A stretch of 64,000 nt of DNA from Halosimplex pelagicum (GCF_013415905.1 NZ_CP058909.1:248001-312000); one strand, 5' to 3'; shown: positions 8,454 through 17,120, numbered from the stretch's first letter. The notes: generated by a model from the sequence alone, not told the origin. Translations and numbers: made by a program.

Positions 8454-9715
8454 ATGTTGTCGACGATGGCGTCGGCGTACTCGTCGGTGCCGAGCTTCTC
8501 GGCGTCGTCGAGCTGTCGTTCGAGGTCGTAGGTGACCTTGCCCGAGGAGATGGTCTCCTCGACGGCGTCGCGAACGAGGTCGGCGGCGTCCTTCCAGCCC
8601 ATGTAGTCGAACATCAGGCGGCCGGAGAGGGTCATCGCGGTCGGGTTGGCCATGTTCTGGCCGGCTCGCTTCGGCGCGGAGCCGTGGACCGGCTCGGCGA
8701 GCACGCGGGCGTCACCGAAGTTCGCGCCGGGCGCGATACCGAGGCCGCCGATCTGTGCGCCGGCGGCGTCGGAGAGGTAGTCGCCGTTGAGGTTCGGCAT
8801 GGCGAGCACGGAGAACTCGTCGGTGCGCAGCTGCATCCACTGGAGCATCGCGTCGGCGAGTCGCGACTCGACCATGACGGCGTCCTCGGGGATGTCGATC
8901 TCGTCCTGGGTCTCCCACAGGGAGTCGGGGGCGGCGAAGACCTCCTCGTCGGGGTACTCCTCCTCGGCGACCTCCATGCCCCACTCGGTGAACTGCCCCT
9001 CGGTGAACTTCATGATGTTCCCCTTGCCGACGAGCGTGACCTTGTCGCGGTCGTGCTCGATGGCGTAGTCGATGGCCTTCCGGACGAGGCGCTTGGAGCC
9101 GAACTCCGTGATCGGCTTGATACCGATGCCGATCGGGCCGTCGTGCATGACGTCGTCGAAGCCCATCTCGTCTTCGACGAACTCGCGGACCTGTTCGACT
9201 TCCTCGGTGCCCTCTTCCCACTCGATGCCGGCGTAGACGTCTTCCGTGTTCTCACGGAAGGTGACCATGTCCATCTCCTCGGGCGACTTCATCGGCGACG
9301 GGACGCCGTCGAGGTAGTAGGTCGGCCGAACGTTCGAGTAGAAGTCGAGCGTCTGGCGCAGGGCGACGTTCAGCGAGCGGAAGCCGGCGCCGACGGGTGT
9401 CGTCAGCGGGCCCTTGATGGCGACGCGGTGCTCGTCGATGGCGTTGACGGTGTCGTCGGGGAGGTTCTCGTCGTACTTCTCCCGGCCGGACTCGCCGGCG
9501 TAGACGCGCATCCAGGAGATCTCTCGGCCCGTGGCGTTCGCGGCGGCCTCCAGCACCTTCTGTGCGGCCGGCCCCACGTCCTTCCCGATGCCGTCCCCGT
9601 GGATGATCGGGACGATCGGGTTCTCCGGCACGTCGAGTTCGTCGGCGTCCTCGTCGACGACCTGAATCGGCGTTCCGTCAGACGGAACCTCAACCTTGTC
9701 GTACTCGAATCCCAT
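8438..9715 (-). CDS. icd: Isocitrate dehydrogenase (probably NADP-dependent)
   Basis: 425 residues, the usual length for prokaryotic IDH. It oxidises and decarboxylates isocitrate to 2-oxoglutarate in the TCA cycle in the cytoplasm. Family landmarks in order: PIIHGDGIGKDV near residue 33, KGPLTTPVGAGFRSLNV near 100, the isocitrate/phosphoserine-region segment PSPMKSPEEMDMVTFREN near 125, ENTEDVYAGIEW after it, the metal/substrate segment MPNLNGDYLSDAAGAQ near 303, and the cofactor loop EPVHGSAPKRAGQNMANPTA near 338. ATG 9715 is chosen because IDH homology begins there and a TATA-like CCTTTAGG (minus strand, 9738-9745) lies about 26 nt upstream, consistent with a leaderless transcript. It is divergent from the sensor kinase at 9921. 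Confidence 0.97.
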   Translation of the reverse strand: MGFEYDKVEVPSDGTPIQVVDEDADELDVPENPIVPIIHGDGIGKDVGPAAQKVLEAAANATGREISWMRVYAGESGREKYDENLPDDTVNAIDEHRVAIKGPLTTPVGAGFRSLNVALRQTLDFYSNVRPTYYLDGVPSPMKSPEEMDMVTFRENTEDVYAGIEWEEGTEEVEQVREFVEDEMGFDDVMHDGPIGIGIKPITEFGSKRLVRKAIDYAIEHDRDKVTLVGKGNIMKFTEGQFTEWGMEVAEEEYPDEEVFAAPDSLWETQDEIDIPEDAVMVESRLADAMLQWMQLRTDEFSVLAMPNLNGDYLSDAAGAQIGGLGIAPGANFGDARVLAEPVHGSAPKRAGQNMANPTAMTLSGRLMFDYMGWKDAADLVRDAVEETISSGKVTYDLERQLDDAEKLGTDEYADAIVDNIEELA

Positions 9716-9869
9716 AATCCGCCCTTCCACGGTCGGGCCTAAAGGACTGCCGTTTTCTCTGAGGGCGATCCGCCGGAACGAACCCGCCCGCTGCCCGAAT
9801 TTGTTCGGAATCGTCGAACGACATTTCGACGATGCCCGAGGGGTGTGTCGACGATCCCCGCGCCCCGGG

Positions 9870-9882
9870 GGAAGATTTATCA
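9870..9882 (+). promoter_or_regulatory. TATA box of the kinase at 9921
   Basis: GAAGATTTATCAG, an AT-rich box about 45 nt before the GTG at 9921. The distance leaves a leader of roughly 20 nt that contains the SD-like GGGGGTGA at about 9909-9915, so this gene looks Shine-Dalgarno initiated, unlike most neighbours. Confidence 0.5.
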
Positions 9883-9920
9883 GCGAGACTGGGGAACGGG
9901 CGCCTATCGGGGGTGACGCG

Positions 9921-11987
9921 GTGAGCAAGTACCTGCGCGGTCCGTCGACGGTGCTGGTGGTGGCGGGGGACGACGCGTTGCGCGACGCGGTCGCGAGCGC
10001 GGTCGAGCGGTGGTCGTTCCCCTCGCCGGTGACGAGCGACGTCGTCCGCGCGGCGGCGGCGACCGACACCGACCCCGCGGTCGGGGCGGTCGCGGTCGCC
10101 GACCCCGCGAGCGCGCTGGACCGACTCGCCGACGACGAGTCGGTCGGCTGTCTCGTCGTCGACGATACGCTCGCCGACCCGGTCGGCTGCGTCGCCGCCG
10201 TCGCCGACGAGCACCCGGACCTCCCGGTGGTCGTCTACGCCGCCGACGGCGACGAATCGCTCGCCAGCGCGACGACGCGGGCCGGCGCGTTCGCGTACCT
10301 CCCCCATTCAGGCGATCCGGCCGCCTCGACCCACGAGGATCTGCTGGAGACGGTCGCCGAGGCGCTGACCACTCACGACAGGCGCTACCGCGCGGCGACC
10401 GACCGCGACATGCTCGACGCGGTCCTCTCGGAGCTCGAACTGCCGATCTACGTCAAAGACGAGCGGGCGCGCCACCTGAAGATGGCCGACGTACACGGCG
10501 CGCCCAGCCCCGTCGAGGCCGTGGGCAAGACCGACTGGGAGCTGTACTCCTGGGACGAGGCGGCGAAGGTCGAGGCGCTGGGCGACGACCGGCTCGTCAT
10601 CGACGAGGGCGAGGAGATCCGCGACCGCGAGGAGTGCCACGGCCCCCCCGAGGCCGGCCGCTGGCTCCGCACGACGAAAGTGCCCTGGCGCGACGGCGAC
10701 CGGACCCGCGGGCTCGTCGGCGTCACGCTGGACGTGACCGACGAGAAGCGCCAGATACGCGACCTTCGGGCGCAGAACCGCCGGCTCGACGACTTCACGA
10801 GCTTCGTCGCCCACGACCTGCGCAACCCGCTGCACGTCGCGATGGCCTACCAGGAGTTCGCCCGCGAGGGCGACCCCGAGGCCGCCGAGCGGGTGAGCGA
10901 CGCCCTCGACCGGATGGCGGAACTCGTCGAGGACGTGAGCGAACTCGCCGCCTCCAGCGGCACCGCGCCCGCCCCCGTCGGCGGCGTCGAGGTCGGCTCG
11001 TTCCTCCAGGTCGTCTGGGACGAGGTCGCCACCGCCGCGGCGACGCTCGAGGTCGAGCTCCCGCCGGAGACGGTCCTCTACACCAATCGCCTCCAGCTGA
11101 AACCGCTGTTCGAGAACTGCTTCGAGCGCTGTCTGGAGCGCGCCGGCCCCGACGTGACCGTCCGCGTCGGCTCGACCGACGACGGCTTCTTCGTCGCCGA
11201 CGACGGCCCGGCCGTCCCCGACGACGAGCGCGAGGAGCTGCTCGAAGCCGGCTACGACACCGCCGCGACCGGGGCCGATCTGGCCATCGTCTCGGAGGTC
11301 GCCGACACCCACGGCTGGGACCTCCGGATCGACGAGAGCCGCGACGGGGGCGCGCGCTTCGAGTTCGGCAACGTCCTGCTGGTGACCGACCCCGACCCGA
11401 TCCCGGGGACCGGACGGGCGCGGCCGCTGACGACCGGCCGGGACGTGGGACGGGTGCTCAACGCCGGGGAGTCCTCCCACGACGAGTCGGTCGACCGCTG
11501 GACGCTCCGGGCGGCCGGCGACAACCTCCTCGGACGGGTCAACGAGTGTCACTTCCGGTGGGCCTCGATCCGCGGCCCCTGCCGCGTCGAGGCGCGTCTC
11601 GACGAGTTCGCCGCGCCCGCCGACCGGAGCAAGGCCGGGGTGATGCTGCGCGACGACGCCGGCGAGTCGGCGACGTTCGGCTACGTCGGCCGGACCGGCG
11701 ACGGCCGCACGGAGGTGTGCTGGCGGACCGCCGACGGCGAGCCCACCCGCGCGCAACTGCTGGAGAGCGGCGAGCGCAACTTCGAGTGGTTCGCCGTCGA
11801 GCGGACCGGCGACCGCGTCACCGTCTTCGTCTCTCCCGACCGCGAGGAGTGGCACGCCGTCGACCAGCGCTCGGTCGATCTGGACGACCCCGTCTGCGGC
11901 GGCCTCGCCGCCTGCTCGACCATGATCGGCGCCTACTGCGAGGCCACCTTCGACCACGTCTCCGCCGTCGAACTCGACGGGGAGTGA
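9921..11987 (+). CDS. Receiver-like/PAS histidine kinase with C-terminal ConA-like domain
   Basis: 688 residues, probably soluble. Order: receiver-like domain (about 9-130, including CLVVDDTLADPV); a PAS-type domain (about 167-275, starting SELELPIYVKDERARHLKM); dimerisation helix with His298 in FVAHDLRNPLH; HATPase_c (about 390-490, with LFENCFERC and DDGPAVPDD, and a weak G2 box GADLAIVSE); and a C-terminal beta-rich domain (about 524-688). The last resembles the DUF1349/laminin-G-like jelly roll of glycan-related proteins (SKAGVMLRDD, ATFGYVGRTGDG, WFAVERTGDRVTVFVSPD). Such a domain in the cytoplasm on a kinase is odd. GTG 9921 is chosen because an SD-like GGGGGTGA precedes it and the receiver fold begins at once. 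No adjacent response regulator. Confidence 0.85.
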   Translation: MSKYLRGPSTVLVVAGDDALRDAVASAVERWSFPSPVTSDVVRAAAATDTDPAVGAVAVADPASALDRLADDESVGCLVVDDTLADPVGCVAAVADEHPDLPVVVYAADGDESLASATTRAGAFAYLPHSGDPAASTHEDLLETVAEALTTHDRRYRAATDRDMLDAVLSELELPIYVKDERARHLKMADVHGAPSPVEAVGKTDWELYSWDEAAKVEALGDDRLVIDEGEEIRDREECHGPPEAGRWLRTTKVPWRDGDRTRGLVGVTLDVTDEKRQIRDLRAQNRRLDDFTSFVAHDLRNPLHVAMAYQEFAREGDPEAAERVSDALDRMAELVEDVSELAASSGTAPAPVGGVEVGSFLQVVWDEVATAAATLEVELPPETVLYTNRLQLKPLFENCFERCLERAGPDVTVRVGSTDDGFFVADDGPAVPDDEREELLEAGYDTAATGADLAIVSEVADTHGWDLRIDESRDGGARFEFGNVLLVTDPDPIPGTGRARPLTTGRDVGRVLNAGESSHDESVDRWTLRAAGDNLLGRVNECHFRWASIRGPCRVEARLDEFAAPADRSKAGVMLRDDAGESATFGYVGRTGDGRTEVCWRTADGEPTRAQLLESGERNFEWFAVERTGDRVTVFVSPDREEWHAVDQRSVDLDDPVCGGLAACSTMIGAYCEATFDHVSAVELDGE

Positions 11988-12064
11988 GGGTGGAGACGGT
12001 GCGTCTGCTGACCGGCGGCGATCGACTCGATAATGACCACATCCACAGCGACCGAACCGACGGC

Positions 12065-12343
12065 GACCGCAAACAGCGTGAAAGCCCCGACGCGTTCGGC
12101 TCCCGGGGCTCGCTGCGCGCGCTCCCTTCGGTCGCGTGCTAGCGTCGCCCGGGTTCGCCGAACGCGTCGCCCCTTTCATTCCCACCCGTGTCGGCTGACC
12201 GGCCAGTCTGAGCGGGTGGGAATGAAAGGGGCGGCCGTCTCGACGACGGCGGCTGACGCAAGCACCGCAACGAGCGTAGCGAGTGAGGAGCGCAGCGAAG
12301 CCCCCGAGTCGAGACGGGCGGGGCTTTCACGCTGTCTGCGGTC
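12065..12343. repeat. Structured dispersed repeat, subfamily A, copy 1
   Basis: This fills most of the 532-bp gap 11988-12519. The outer arms 12065-12088 and 12320-12343 pair at 23 of 24 positions (core GCGTGAAAGCCCC / GGGGCTTTCACGC). Nested inside are P2, 12089-12100 with 12157-12168 (12 bp perfect); P3, 12170-12187 with 12214-12231 (18 bp perfect, CCCCTTTCATTCCCACCC); and P4, 12234-12244 with 12308-12318 (10 of 11). The P4 interior holds TGACGCAAGCACCGCA and GGAGCGCAGCGAA, which recur in copy 2 at 53654. No convincing protein is encoded; off-frame ORFs across it are shadows. Confidence 0.75.
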
Positions 12344-12519
12344 ACGATCGAGCCGGCGGTGCTGTGGGCTGTTGCGGTCACGGAACCGGTCACTCCGTTC
12401 GCGGCTGCGGTAGCGTCCACACGATTCGCAGTCTCGACTGCGTCGCCGTCGGTTCTCGGGCACACAACTCCTGATCGCGGGACACCGAACTTATGCCGCC
12501 GGGCGCGGCACCACCAGAC

Positions 12520-13440
12520 ATGCAACTCATCGCCCACGGCGGGGCGGGGTCGCCGCCGGACGAGCCCGCCGAGCGCCAGGCAGTGCTGGACGAGGCCGTC
12601 GCCCGCGGCGCCGAGGAATCGGACCCGGTCGCGGCGGTCTGCGCCGCGGTGCGCGTCCTCGAAGTCGACCCGTCGTTCAACGCGGGGGTCGGCAGCGCCG
12701 TCCAGAGCGACGGCATGATCCGCACGGACGCTGGACTGATGACTGCCGACGGCGACGTGGGGGCGGCGGGCGCGATGCCGGAGGTGTGCCACGCCGTCGA
12801 GGTGGCCCGGGCGGTCCTGACCGACACCCCCCACGTCATGCTCGCGGGCGAGCGGGCGGTCGCGTTCGCCCACGCGGTCGGCGTCGAGACGGGCCTGGAC
12901 CTGTGGGCCGACCGCACCCGCGAGCGGTGGGGCGACACCGAACCGCCGACCGGCGACCCCGAGGCTCATCTGCAGTGGGTCCGCGATCGGTTCGCGAGCG
13001 ACGAAAACGCGAGCGGCGACGAGAGCGACGCCGAGGCCGGGGACCACCCGCCGCGAGCTGACCCACACGACCACGACACCGTCGGCGCGGTCGCCCGGGC
13101 GGGCGACGAGATTGCCGCTGCTACCTCCACGGGCGGGCGCTGGTTCGCGCTGGCGGGCCGGGTCGGCGACGTGCCACAGGTCGGCGCGGGCTTCTACGCC
13201 AGCGAGGCGGGCGGGGCGAGCGCGACCGGCGCCGGCGAGGACATCGCCCGCGAGGGGCTGGCCCGGCGGGCGGTCGACCTGCTGGAGCGAGGGGCCGACG
13301 CCGAGGCGGCCGCGCGGCTGGCGATCGACGAGTTCGACGACGCCGCGGAGGGCGACGCGGGGATAATCGTGATGGACGCCGACGGCGGGGCGGGCGAGGC
13401 GTACAACAGCCCGGCGATGCAGACGGCGCGAGAGGGGTGA
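12520..13440 (+). CDS. Ntn-type asparaginase / isoaspartyl peptidase
   Basis: 306 residues. N-terminal nucleophile hydrolase that releases Asp from L-asparagine or from beta-aspartyl dipeptides, self-cleaving to alpha and beta chains. Seen: MQLIAHGGAG at the start; FNAGVGSAVQSDG near 53 and MTADGDVGAAGAM in the alpha chain; the cleavage/nucleophile segment HDTVGAVARA with Thr187; TSTGG near 202; GDVPQVGAGFYAS near 216; and the small glycine loop TGAGEDI near 236. An Asp/Glu/His-rich spacer (160-185) precedes the nucleophile, as is usual for the alpha-chain tail. ATG 12520 is chosen over the ATG nine codons upstream because homology starts there and a TATA-like ACTTATGC lies about 27 nt before it. 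Confidence 0.92.
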   Translation: MQLIAHGGAGSPPDEPAERQAVLDEAVARGAEESDPVAAVCAAVRVLEVDPSFNAGVGSAVQSDGMIRTDAGLMTADGDVGAAGAMPEVCHAVEVARAVLTDTPHVMLAGERAVAFAHAVGVETGLDLWADRTRERWGDTEPPTGDPEAHLQWVRDRFASDENASGDESDAEAGDHPPRADPHDHDTVGAVARAGDEIAAATSTGGRWFALAGRVGDVPQVGAGFYASEAGGASATGAGEDIAREGLARRAVDLLERGADAEAAARLAIDEFDDAAEGDAGIIVMDADGGAGEAYNSPAMQTAREG

Positions 13441-13460
13441 GGGCCGGAGCACCCTCGGGG

Positions 13461-13814
13461 TCAGGTCCGCGTCTCCAGGCGGATCCCGTAGAGGATGGCG
13501 AGCGTGCCGAGCAGCTGACTCACCTCCGAGACGGCGCCGACGGCGAGTTCGAACGGGGGCGAGGAGCCGGCGACCAGCGTGGCGAGAAATCCGAGCCACG
13601 GGACGACCATGATCAGCACGAAACCGACGGCGACGAACGCCATCGCGCGGCTGCCGGTGCGCCGGTACCCCTGGTAGGCGATGTAGCTGATGACGACGCC
13701 GGCCAGCGCCGAGGTCAGGTCGACGCCGAGCAACGCGACTTCGGCCCACGTGAAACTGCTCTGGAGCGGGAGCGACGCGAACGCGGTCGCGGGCGGTGGC
13801 AATAGCGGTGTCAT
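13461..13814 (-). CDS. Small membrane protein coupled to a wHTH regulator
   Basis: 117 residues with about three membrane helices (residues 22-42, 54-76, 87-108). The N-terminus is Pro-rich and precedes the first helix (AEVALLGVDLTSALAGVVISY). Its ATG overlaps the stop of the upstream wHTH gene as ATGA, so the two are translationally coupled. Small multi-helix membrane proteins paired with ArsR-like regulators are common in haloarchaea; the usual inference is that they sense membrane or envelope state, but nothing in the sequence proves this. Confidence 0.75.
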   Translation of the reverse strand: MTPLLPPPATAFASLPLQSSFTWAEVALLGVDLTSALAGVVISYIAYQGYRRTGSRAMAFVAVGFVLIMVVPWLGFLATLVAGSSPPFELAVGAVSEVSQLLGTLAILYGIRLETRT

Positions 13815-14149
13815 AGGTCTTCGATGAGTCGGGTGAACGCGTCGGCCATGCTGTCGCGGCGCTCGACGGCGACCTCGAACCCGTCGTCGGTCACGTCGAC
13901 GGTCACCCGGTCCAGCGTCGCCTCGTAGGTGCTGTGGTGGCCGCCGTCGTCGAGTTCCGTGTGTTCGACCACGAGGTCGCGAGCCGCCAGGTCCTCGATC
14001 CGGCGGTAGACCGTCGTCTCGGAGACGCCGCAGCGGTCGGCGATCTCCGCGGCCGACAGCGGTCCCTCGCGGGTCGCCAGAAGCAGACACCGGACGGTGT
14101 CGTCCGCCAGCAGGGTCGCGACCGACTCGACCTCGTCGTCCGCGCTCAC
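13811..14149 (-). CDS. ArsR-like winged-helix regulator
   Basis: 112 residues from a GTG at 14149. The winged helix occupies roughly residues 8-75: helix LADDTVRCLLLATREGPLS, recognition helix segment CGVSETTVYRRIEDL, and a wing ending HHSTYEATLD. The C-terminal third (VTVDVTDDGFEVAVERR) is likely for dimerisation. The start rests on a clear TATA element (minus strand TATTTAG, 14174-14182) 25-33 nt upstream, which gives a leaderless transcript; longer in-frame starts would lie upstream of that promoter. It overlaps the downstream membrane gene by 4 nt. Inferred role: regulator of its own operon. Confidence 0.85.
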   Translation of the reverse strand: MSADDEVESVATLLADDTVRCLLLATREGPLSAAEIADRCGVSETTVYRRIEDLAARDLVVEHTELDDGGHHSTYEATLDRVTVDVTDDGFEVAVERRDSMADAFTRLIEDL

Positions 14150-14172
14150 GGTCGGGACGTGGGCGGCGGGCT

Positions 14173-14183
14173 CACTAAATACC
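14173..14183 (-). promoter_or_regulatory. TATA box of the wHTH/membrane operon
   Basis: On the minus strand GTATTTAGT (14174-14182), 25-33 nt before the GTG at 14149. It fixes that start codon and implies a leaderless mRNA. Confidence 0.6.
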
Positions 14184-14242
14184 GGGCGCTCACCCGGGTC
14201 GACGGCGACCGCCGACGGCGCTCGGTTCCGGGCACGCACCGG

Positions 14243-14581
14243 TCACGCGCCGTTGCCCTCCGCGCGCTGGCGCGGGAGGACGACGTTCACGCGGTAGAGC
14301 AGCCGCGCGACGACGAGGAGTATCGCCGCGGCGAGCGCGAAGTTGGCCTCGTCCGGCACGTAACCCGCGCCGGTGGCCCCGCCGACGACGGCCACGGCGA
14401 GGCCGACCCGGATGACCGCGTTGCCGACGACGTCGCCGACCGCGTCGGGATCGGCGGCGGACGTGCGGTCGAACCCGGCGATCAGGAACGTCCAGCCGCG
14501 GGCGGCGATCAGGTACCCGACGACGACGAGCGCGCCGCCGAGCGCGACCGATACCGCACCGCTGGGGAGGGCAGGCGTCAT
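14243..14581 (-). CDS. Small membrane protein, DUF3784-like
   Basis: 112 residues with three membrane helices (8-28, 52-74, 84-102). The segment WTFLIAGFDRTS after helix 1 resembles the LIAGYNT signature of DUF3784 membrane proteins; the assignment is tentative. The C-terminus is basic (RRVNVVLPRQR type), so the tail probably faces the cytoplasm. It lies 93 bp upstream of the wHTH gene on the same strand but outside that gene's promoter, so it is probably a separate transcript. Confidence 0.65.
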   Translation of the reverse strand: MTPALPSGAVSVALGGALVVVGYLIAARGWTFLIAGFDRTSAADPDAVGDVVGNAVIRVGLAVAVVGGATGAGYVPDEANFALAAAILLVVARLLYRVNVVLPRQRAEGNGA

Positions 14582-14792
14582 AGCCGGAGGTTCGACCGCC
14601 GAGCGGATAAGCCGTGGCGGCCGACCGCAGGCGATGCGGCCGGCCGTAATCTATTTCAACCGGAATCTCCGGCACGGCCCTCCCGTCGACCCAGTCAACG
14701 TCGACCGCGTCCACGTCGACCGCGTCCGCGGCGACCACCGGGCCGCCCCGCGACACAGAAACCCTTTGACCGCAGGGCGCAAACCGCGAGCC

Positions 14793-15686
14793 ATGAGCGT
14801 CGATCTGGACTCCGAGCAGTACGAGAAGTGCCGGGAAGCCGGCGAGATCCTCGCGCAGGTGCGCGACGAGGCCGCCGAGCGGTGCGAGGTCGGGACGGGC
14901 TACCTGGAGATCAGCGAGTGGGCCGAGGACCGCATCCGCGAACTCGGCGGCGAGCCCGCCTTCCCCGTCAACGTCAGCGTCGACGAGGAGGCCGCCCACG
15001 GCGCCGCCGGCCCCGACGACGACCGCGAGATCGGCGAGGACCTCGTCAAACTCGACATCGGCGTCCATATCGACGGCTGGCTCGCCGACACGGCCGTCAC
15101 CGTCGACCTCGCCGGGGAGTCCGAACTCACCGAGGCGGCCGCCGAGGCGCTCGACGCGGCGCTCGACGTGGTCGAGCCGGGCGTCCGGACGGGCGAACTC
15201 GGCGCCGTCATCGAGGAGACCATCGAGGGGTACGGCTACAACCCGGTCGTCAATCTCACCGGCCACGGGCTGGGCCACTGGGAGCAGCACACGACGCCGA
15301 ACATCCCGAACCGGGCCGTCGAGCAGAGCGTCGAACTCGAAGTCGGCGACGTGGTCGCGGTCGAGCCGTTCGCCACTGACGGCGGCGGCAAGGTCCAGGA
15401 GGGAAGTCAAGAAGAGATCTTCGCGCTGGAACGCGAGGGGTCGGTCCGCGACCGCACCGCCCGGAAGGCCCTCGAACAGATCACCGAGGAGTTCCGGACG
15501 CTGCCCTTTGCCGCCCGCTGGCTCGACGTTCGCCGGCCGAAGATGGCCCTGCGACGGCTCCAGCGCCAGGACATCGTCCACGGCTACCCCGTGCTCAAGG
15601 AGGACGAGGGCCGGATGGTCAGCCAGAAGGAACACACGATCATCGTGACCGAAGACGGCTGCGAAGTGACGACGCGGAGCCGGTAG
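14793..15686 (+). CDS. map: Methionine aminopeptidase, type II
   Basis: 297 residues, the archaeal type II length. It removes the initiator Met from nascent cytoplasmic proteins using a dinuclear metal site. Expected ligands are visible: Asp88 and Asp99 (KLDIGVHIDGWLADTA), His158 (GHGLGHW), Glu191 (AVEPFA) and Glu280 (SQKEHT). Substrate-binding His69 sits in EAAHGAAG. The helical type II insertion covers roughly 215-262. ATG 14793 is the first Met of the conserved region, with a modest AT-rich box about 30 nt upstream. A UspA gene starts 9 bp downstream, probably in the same transcript. Confidence 0.96.
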   Translation: MSVDLDSEQYEKCREAGEILAQVRDEAAERCEVGTGYLEISEWAEDRIRELGGEPAFPVNVSVDEEAAHGAAGPDDDREIGEDLVKLDIGVHIDGWLADTAVTVDLAGESELTEAAAEALDAALDVVEPGVRTGELGAVIEETIEGYGYNPVVNLTGHGLGHWEQHTTPNIPNRAVEQSVELEVGDVVAVEPFATDGGGKVQEGSQEEIFALEREGSVRDRTARKALEQITEEFRTLPFAARWLDVRRPKMALRRLQRQDIVHGYPVLKEDEGRMVSQKEHTIIVTEDGCEVTTRSR

Positions 15687-15695
15687 ACAGGGCAC

Positions 15696-16094
15696 ATGGG
15701 CACGATATTCGTCGCGTACGGTGGCGAGGGCCGAGAATCGGTGCTCGAATTCGCCGCCGAGCGGGCCCGCGAGACCGGCGACGACCTCCACGTCTACCAC
15801 CTCCGGGAACTGGTGGGCGAGTCGATCGACGTGCGCTCGGAGGTCGAGGCGGTGCTCGACCGGACGGCTCCCGGAGTCGACGCGAGCGTCGCCGTCGAGA
15901 GCGCCGACGACGACGAGGCGGGCCCCTCGACGAAGCGTCGGCTCGCCGAGGTGGCCGCCGACGCCGACCGCGACTGGACCTACGTCGTGATGGGCGACGT
16001 CGAGCACGGCGCGGTCGAGGAGTTCGTCCTGCCGAGCATGACCGAGGCGGTGCTGGAGACGCGGGCCGTCCCGGTCCTGCTCGTCCCCGTTTGA
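15696..16094 (+). CDS. UspA-family universal stress protein
   Basis: 132 residues forming one Usp domain: N-terminal beta strand TIFVAYGGEGRESVLEFAAERA, middle helices, then YVVMGDVEHG and a final hydrophobic strand AVPVLLVPV. The canonical ATP-binding G-x2-G-x9-G-S/T loop is not clear (GDVEHGAVEEFVLPSMTEAV has Ser but altered glycines), so nucleotide binding is doubtful. It starts 9 bp after map, with the TAG of map and the ATG only 12 nt apart, implying co-transcription. Confidence 0.8.
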   Translation: MGTIFVAYGGEGRESVLEFAAERARETGDDLHVYHLRELVGESIDVRSEVEAVLDRTAPGVDASVAVESADDDEAGPSTKRRLAEVAADADRDWTYVVMGDVEHGAVEEFVLPSMTEAVLETRAVPVLLVPV

Positions 16095-16139
16095 TCCGCT
16101 TTCTCCGGGTTTATCCCGGGCGAGACCGTCGGATCGGTC

Positions 16140-17009
16140 ATGTCACGAGTACTCGTCACCGGCGGCCTCGGTGGCTCCGGCCGATGGATCGTCGACCGAC
16201 TGGCCGACGACGGCCACGAGGTCATGTGCGTCGACCAGCGCTTCGCCGAGAGCGAGCGCGGGAACGTCGACGTGCGGGTCGCCGACCTCACCGACCGCGG
16301 CGACGTGTTCGACCTCGTCGGCGCGTTCGACCCCGACGCCGTCGTCCACTGGGCGGCGATCCCCGACCCGCTCGACCACCCCGGCGGCGAAGTCTTCGAG
16401 AACAATATCGTCTCGACGTACAACGTCCTCGAAGCGGCGGGCCGGGCCGACGCCCGCGTCGTCTGGGCCTCCTCCGAGAGCGCGCTCGGGTTCCCCTTCG
16501 CAGCCGAGACGCCCGCGCCGGACTATCTCCCCATCGACGAGGAACACCCGCTCCGGCCGGAGGACCCTTACGGCGCGTCCAAGGAGGCCGGCGAGGCGCT
16601 CGCCCGGACGACGGTCCGACGCCACGACGTGCCGGTCGTCTCGATCCGCCCCTCGTGGATCCAGTACCCCGGCGAGTACGTCTGTCTCGGCAACGAACCG
16701 CCGGCGGAGGGCGTCGGAAACTTCTGGAGTTACGTCGACGTGCGCGACATCGCCTCGATCGTCGCGGCCGCGCTGGAGGCCGACGTGGAGGGCCACGAGG
16801 CCGTCTTCGCCGTCGCCGACGAGAACTACGGCGACCGGGAGACGACCGAGCTGTTCGAGGAGCAGTTCGGCTCGGTGCCCGAACCGTGTGACCTGTCGGG
16901 CGACGACGCCTCGATCTCGAACGCGAAGGCCGCCGACCTGCTCGGCTGGGAGCCCGACCACTCCTGGCGCGAGGCCGCCGACGAGGACGTGGACGGACCG
17001 ACGGTCTGA
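16140..17009 (+). CDS. NAD-dependent epimerase/dehydratase (extended SDR)
   Basis: 289 residues. Rossmann N-terminus RVLVTGGLGGSGRWIVDRL with the GxxGxxG loop (residues 8-14), acidic residue after strand 2 (VDQRF), and the catalytic Y-x3-K as YGASK near 145 with Ser upstream (WASSESALG). The C-terminal region (WSYVDVRDIASIVAAALEAD) matches the sugar-epimerase substrate half. The substrate is not deducible; nucleotide-sugar or sugar-acid oxidoreduction is the family norm. ATG 16140 lies about 28 nt after a TATA-like GGTTTATCC, so it is probably leaderless. No sugar-nucleotide cluster surrounds it. Confidence 0.88.
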   Translation: MSRVLVTGGLGGSGRWIVDRLADDGHEVMCVDQRFAESERGNVDVRVADLTDRGDVFDLVGAFDPDAVVHWAAIPDPLDHPGGEVFENNIVSTYNVLEAAGRADARVVWASSESALGFPFAAETPAPDYLPIDEEHPLRPEDPYGASKEAGEALARTTVRRHDVPVVSIRPSWIQYPGEYVCLGNEPPAEGVGNFWSYVDVRDIASIVAAALEADVEGHEAVFAVADENYGDRETTELFEEQFGSVPEPCDLSGDDASISNAKAADLLGWEPDHSWREAADEDVDGPTV

Positions 17010-17120
17010 GATCCGCGACCCCGTCCGACCGACTCCGCCTCCGACCGCCCGCCCGGATCGCCGCCGTCGACCCCCACCCGGTGTCGCGCGTCCGGACGAC
17101 TACGTCCGGCACCGATCGAC

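Noticed and set aside
12139-13749. Minus-strand ORF through element A1 and the asparaginase gene
   Set aside because: Antisense to a clearly homologous asparaginase gene and dominated by Arg/Pro/Ala; no conserved domain.
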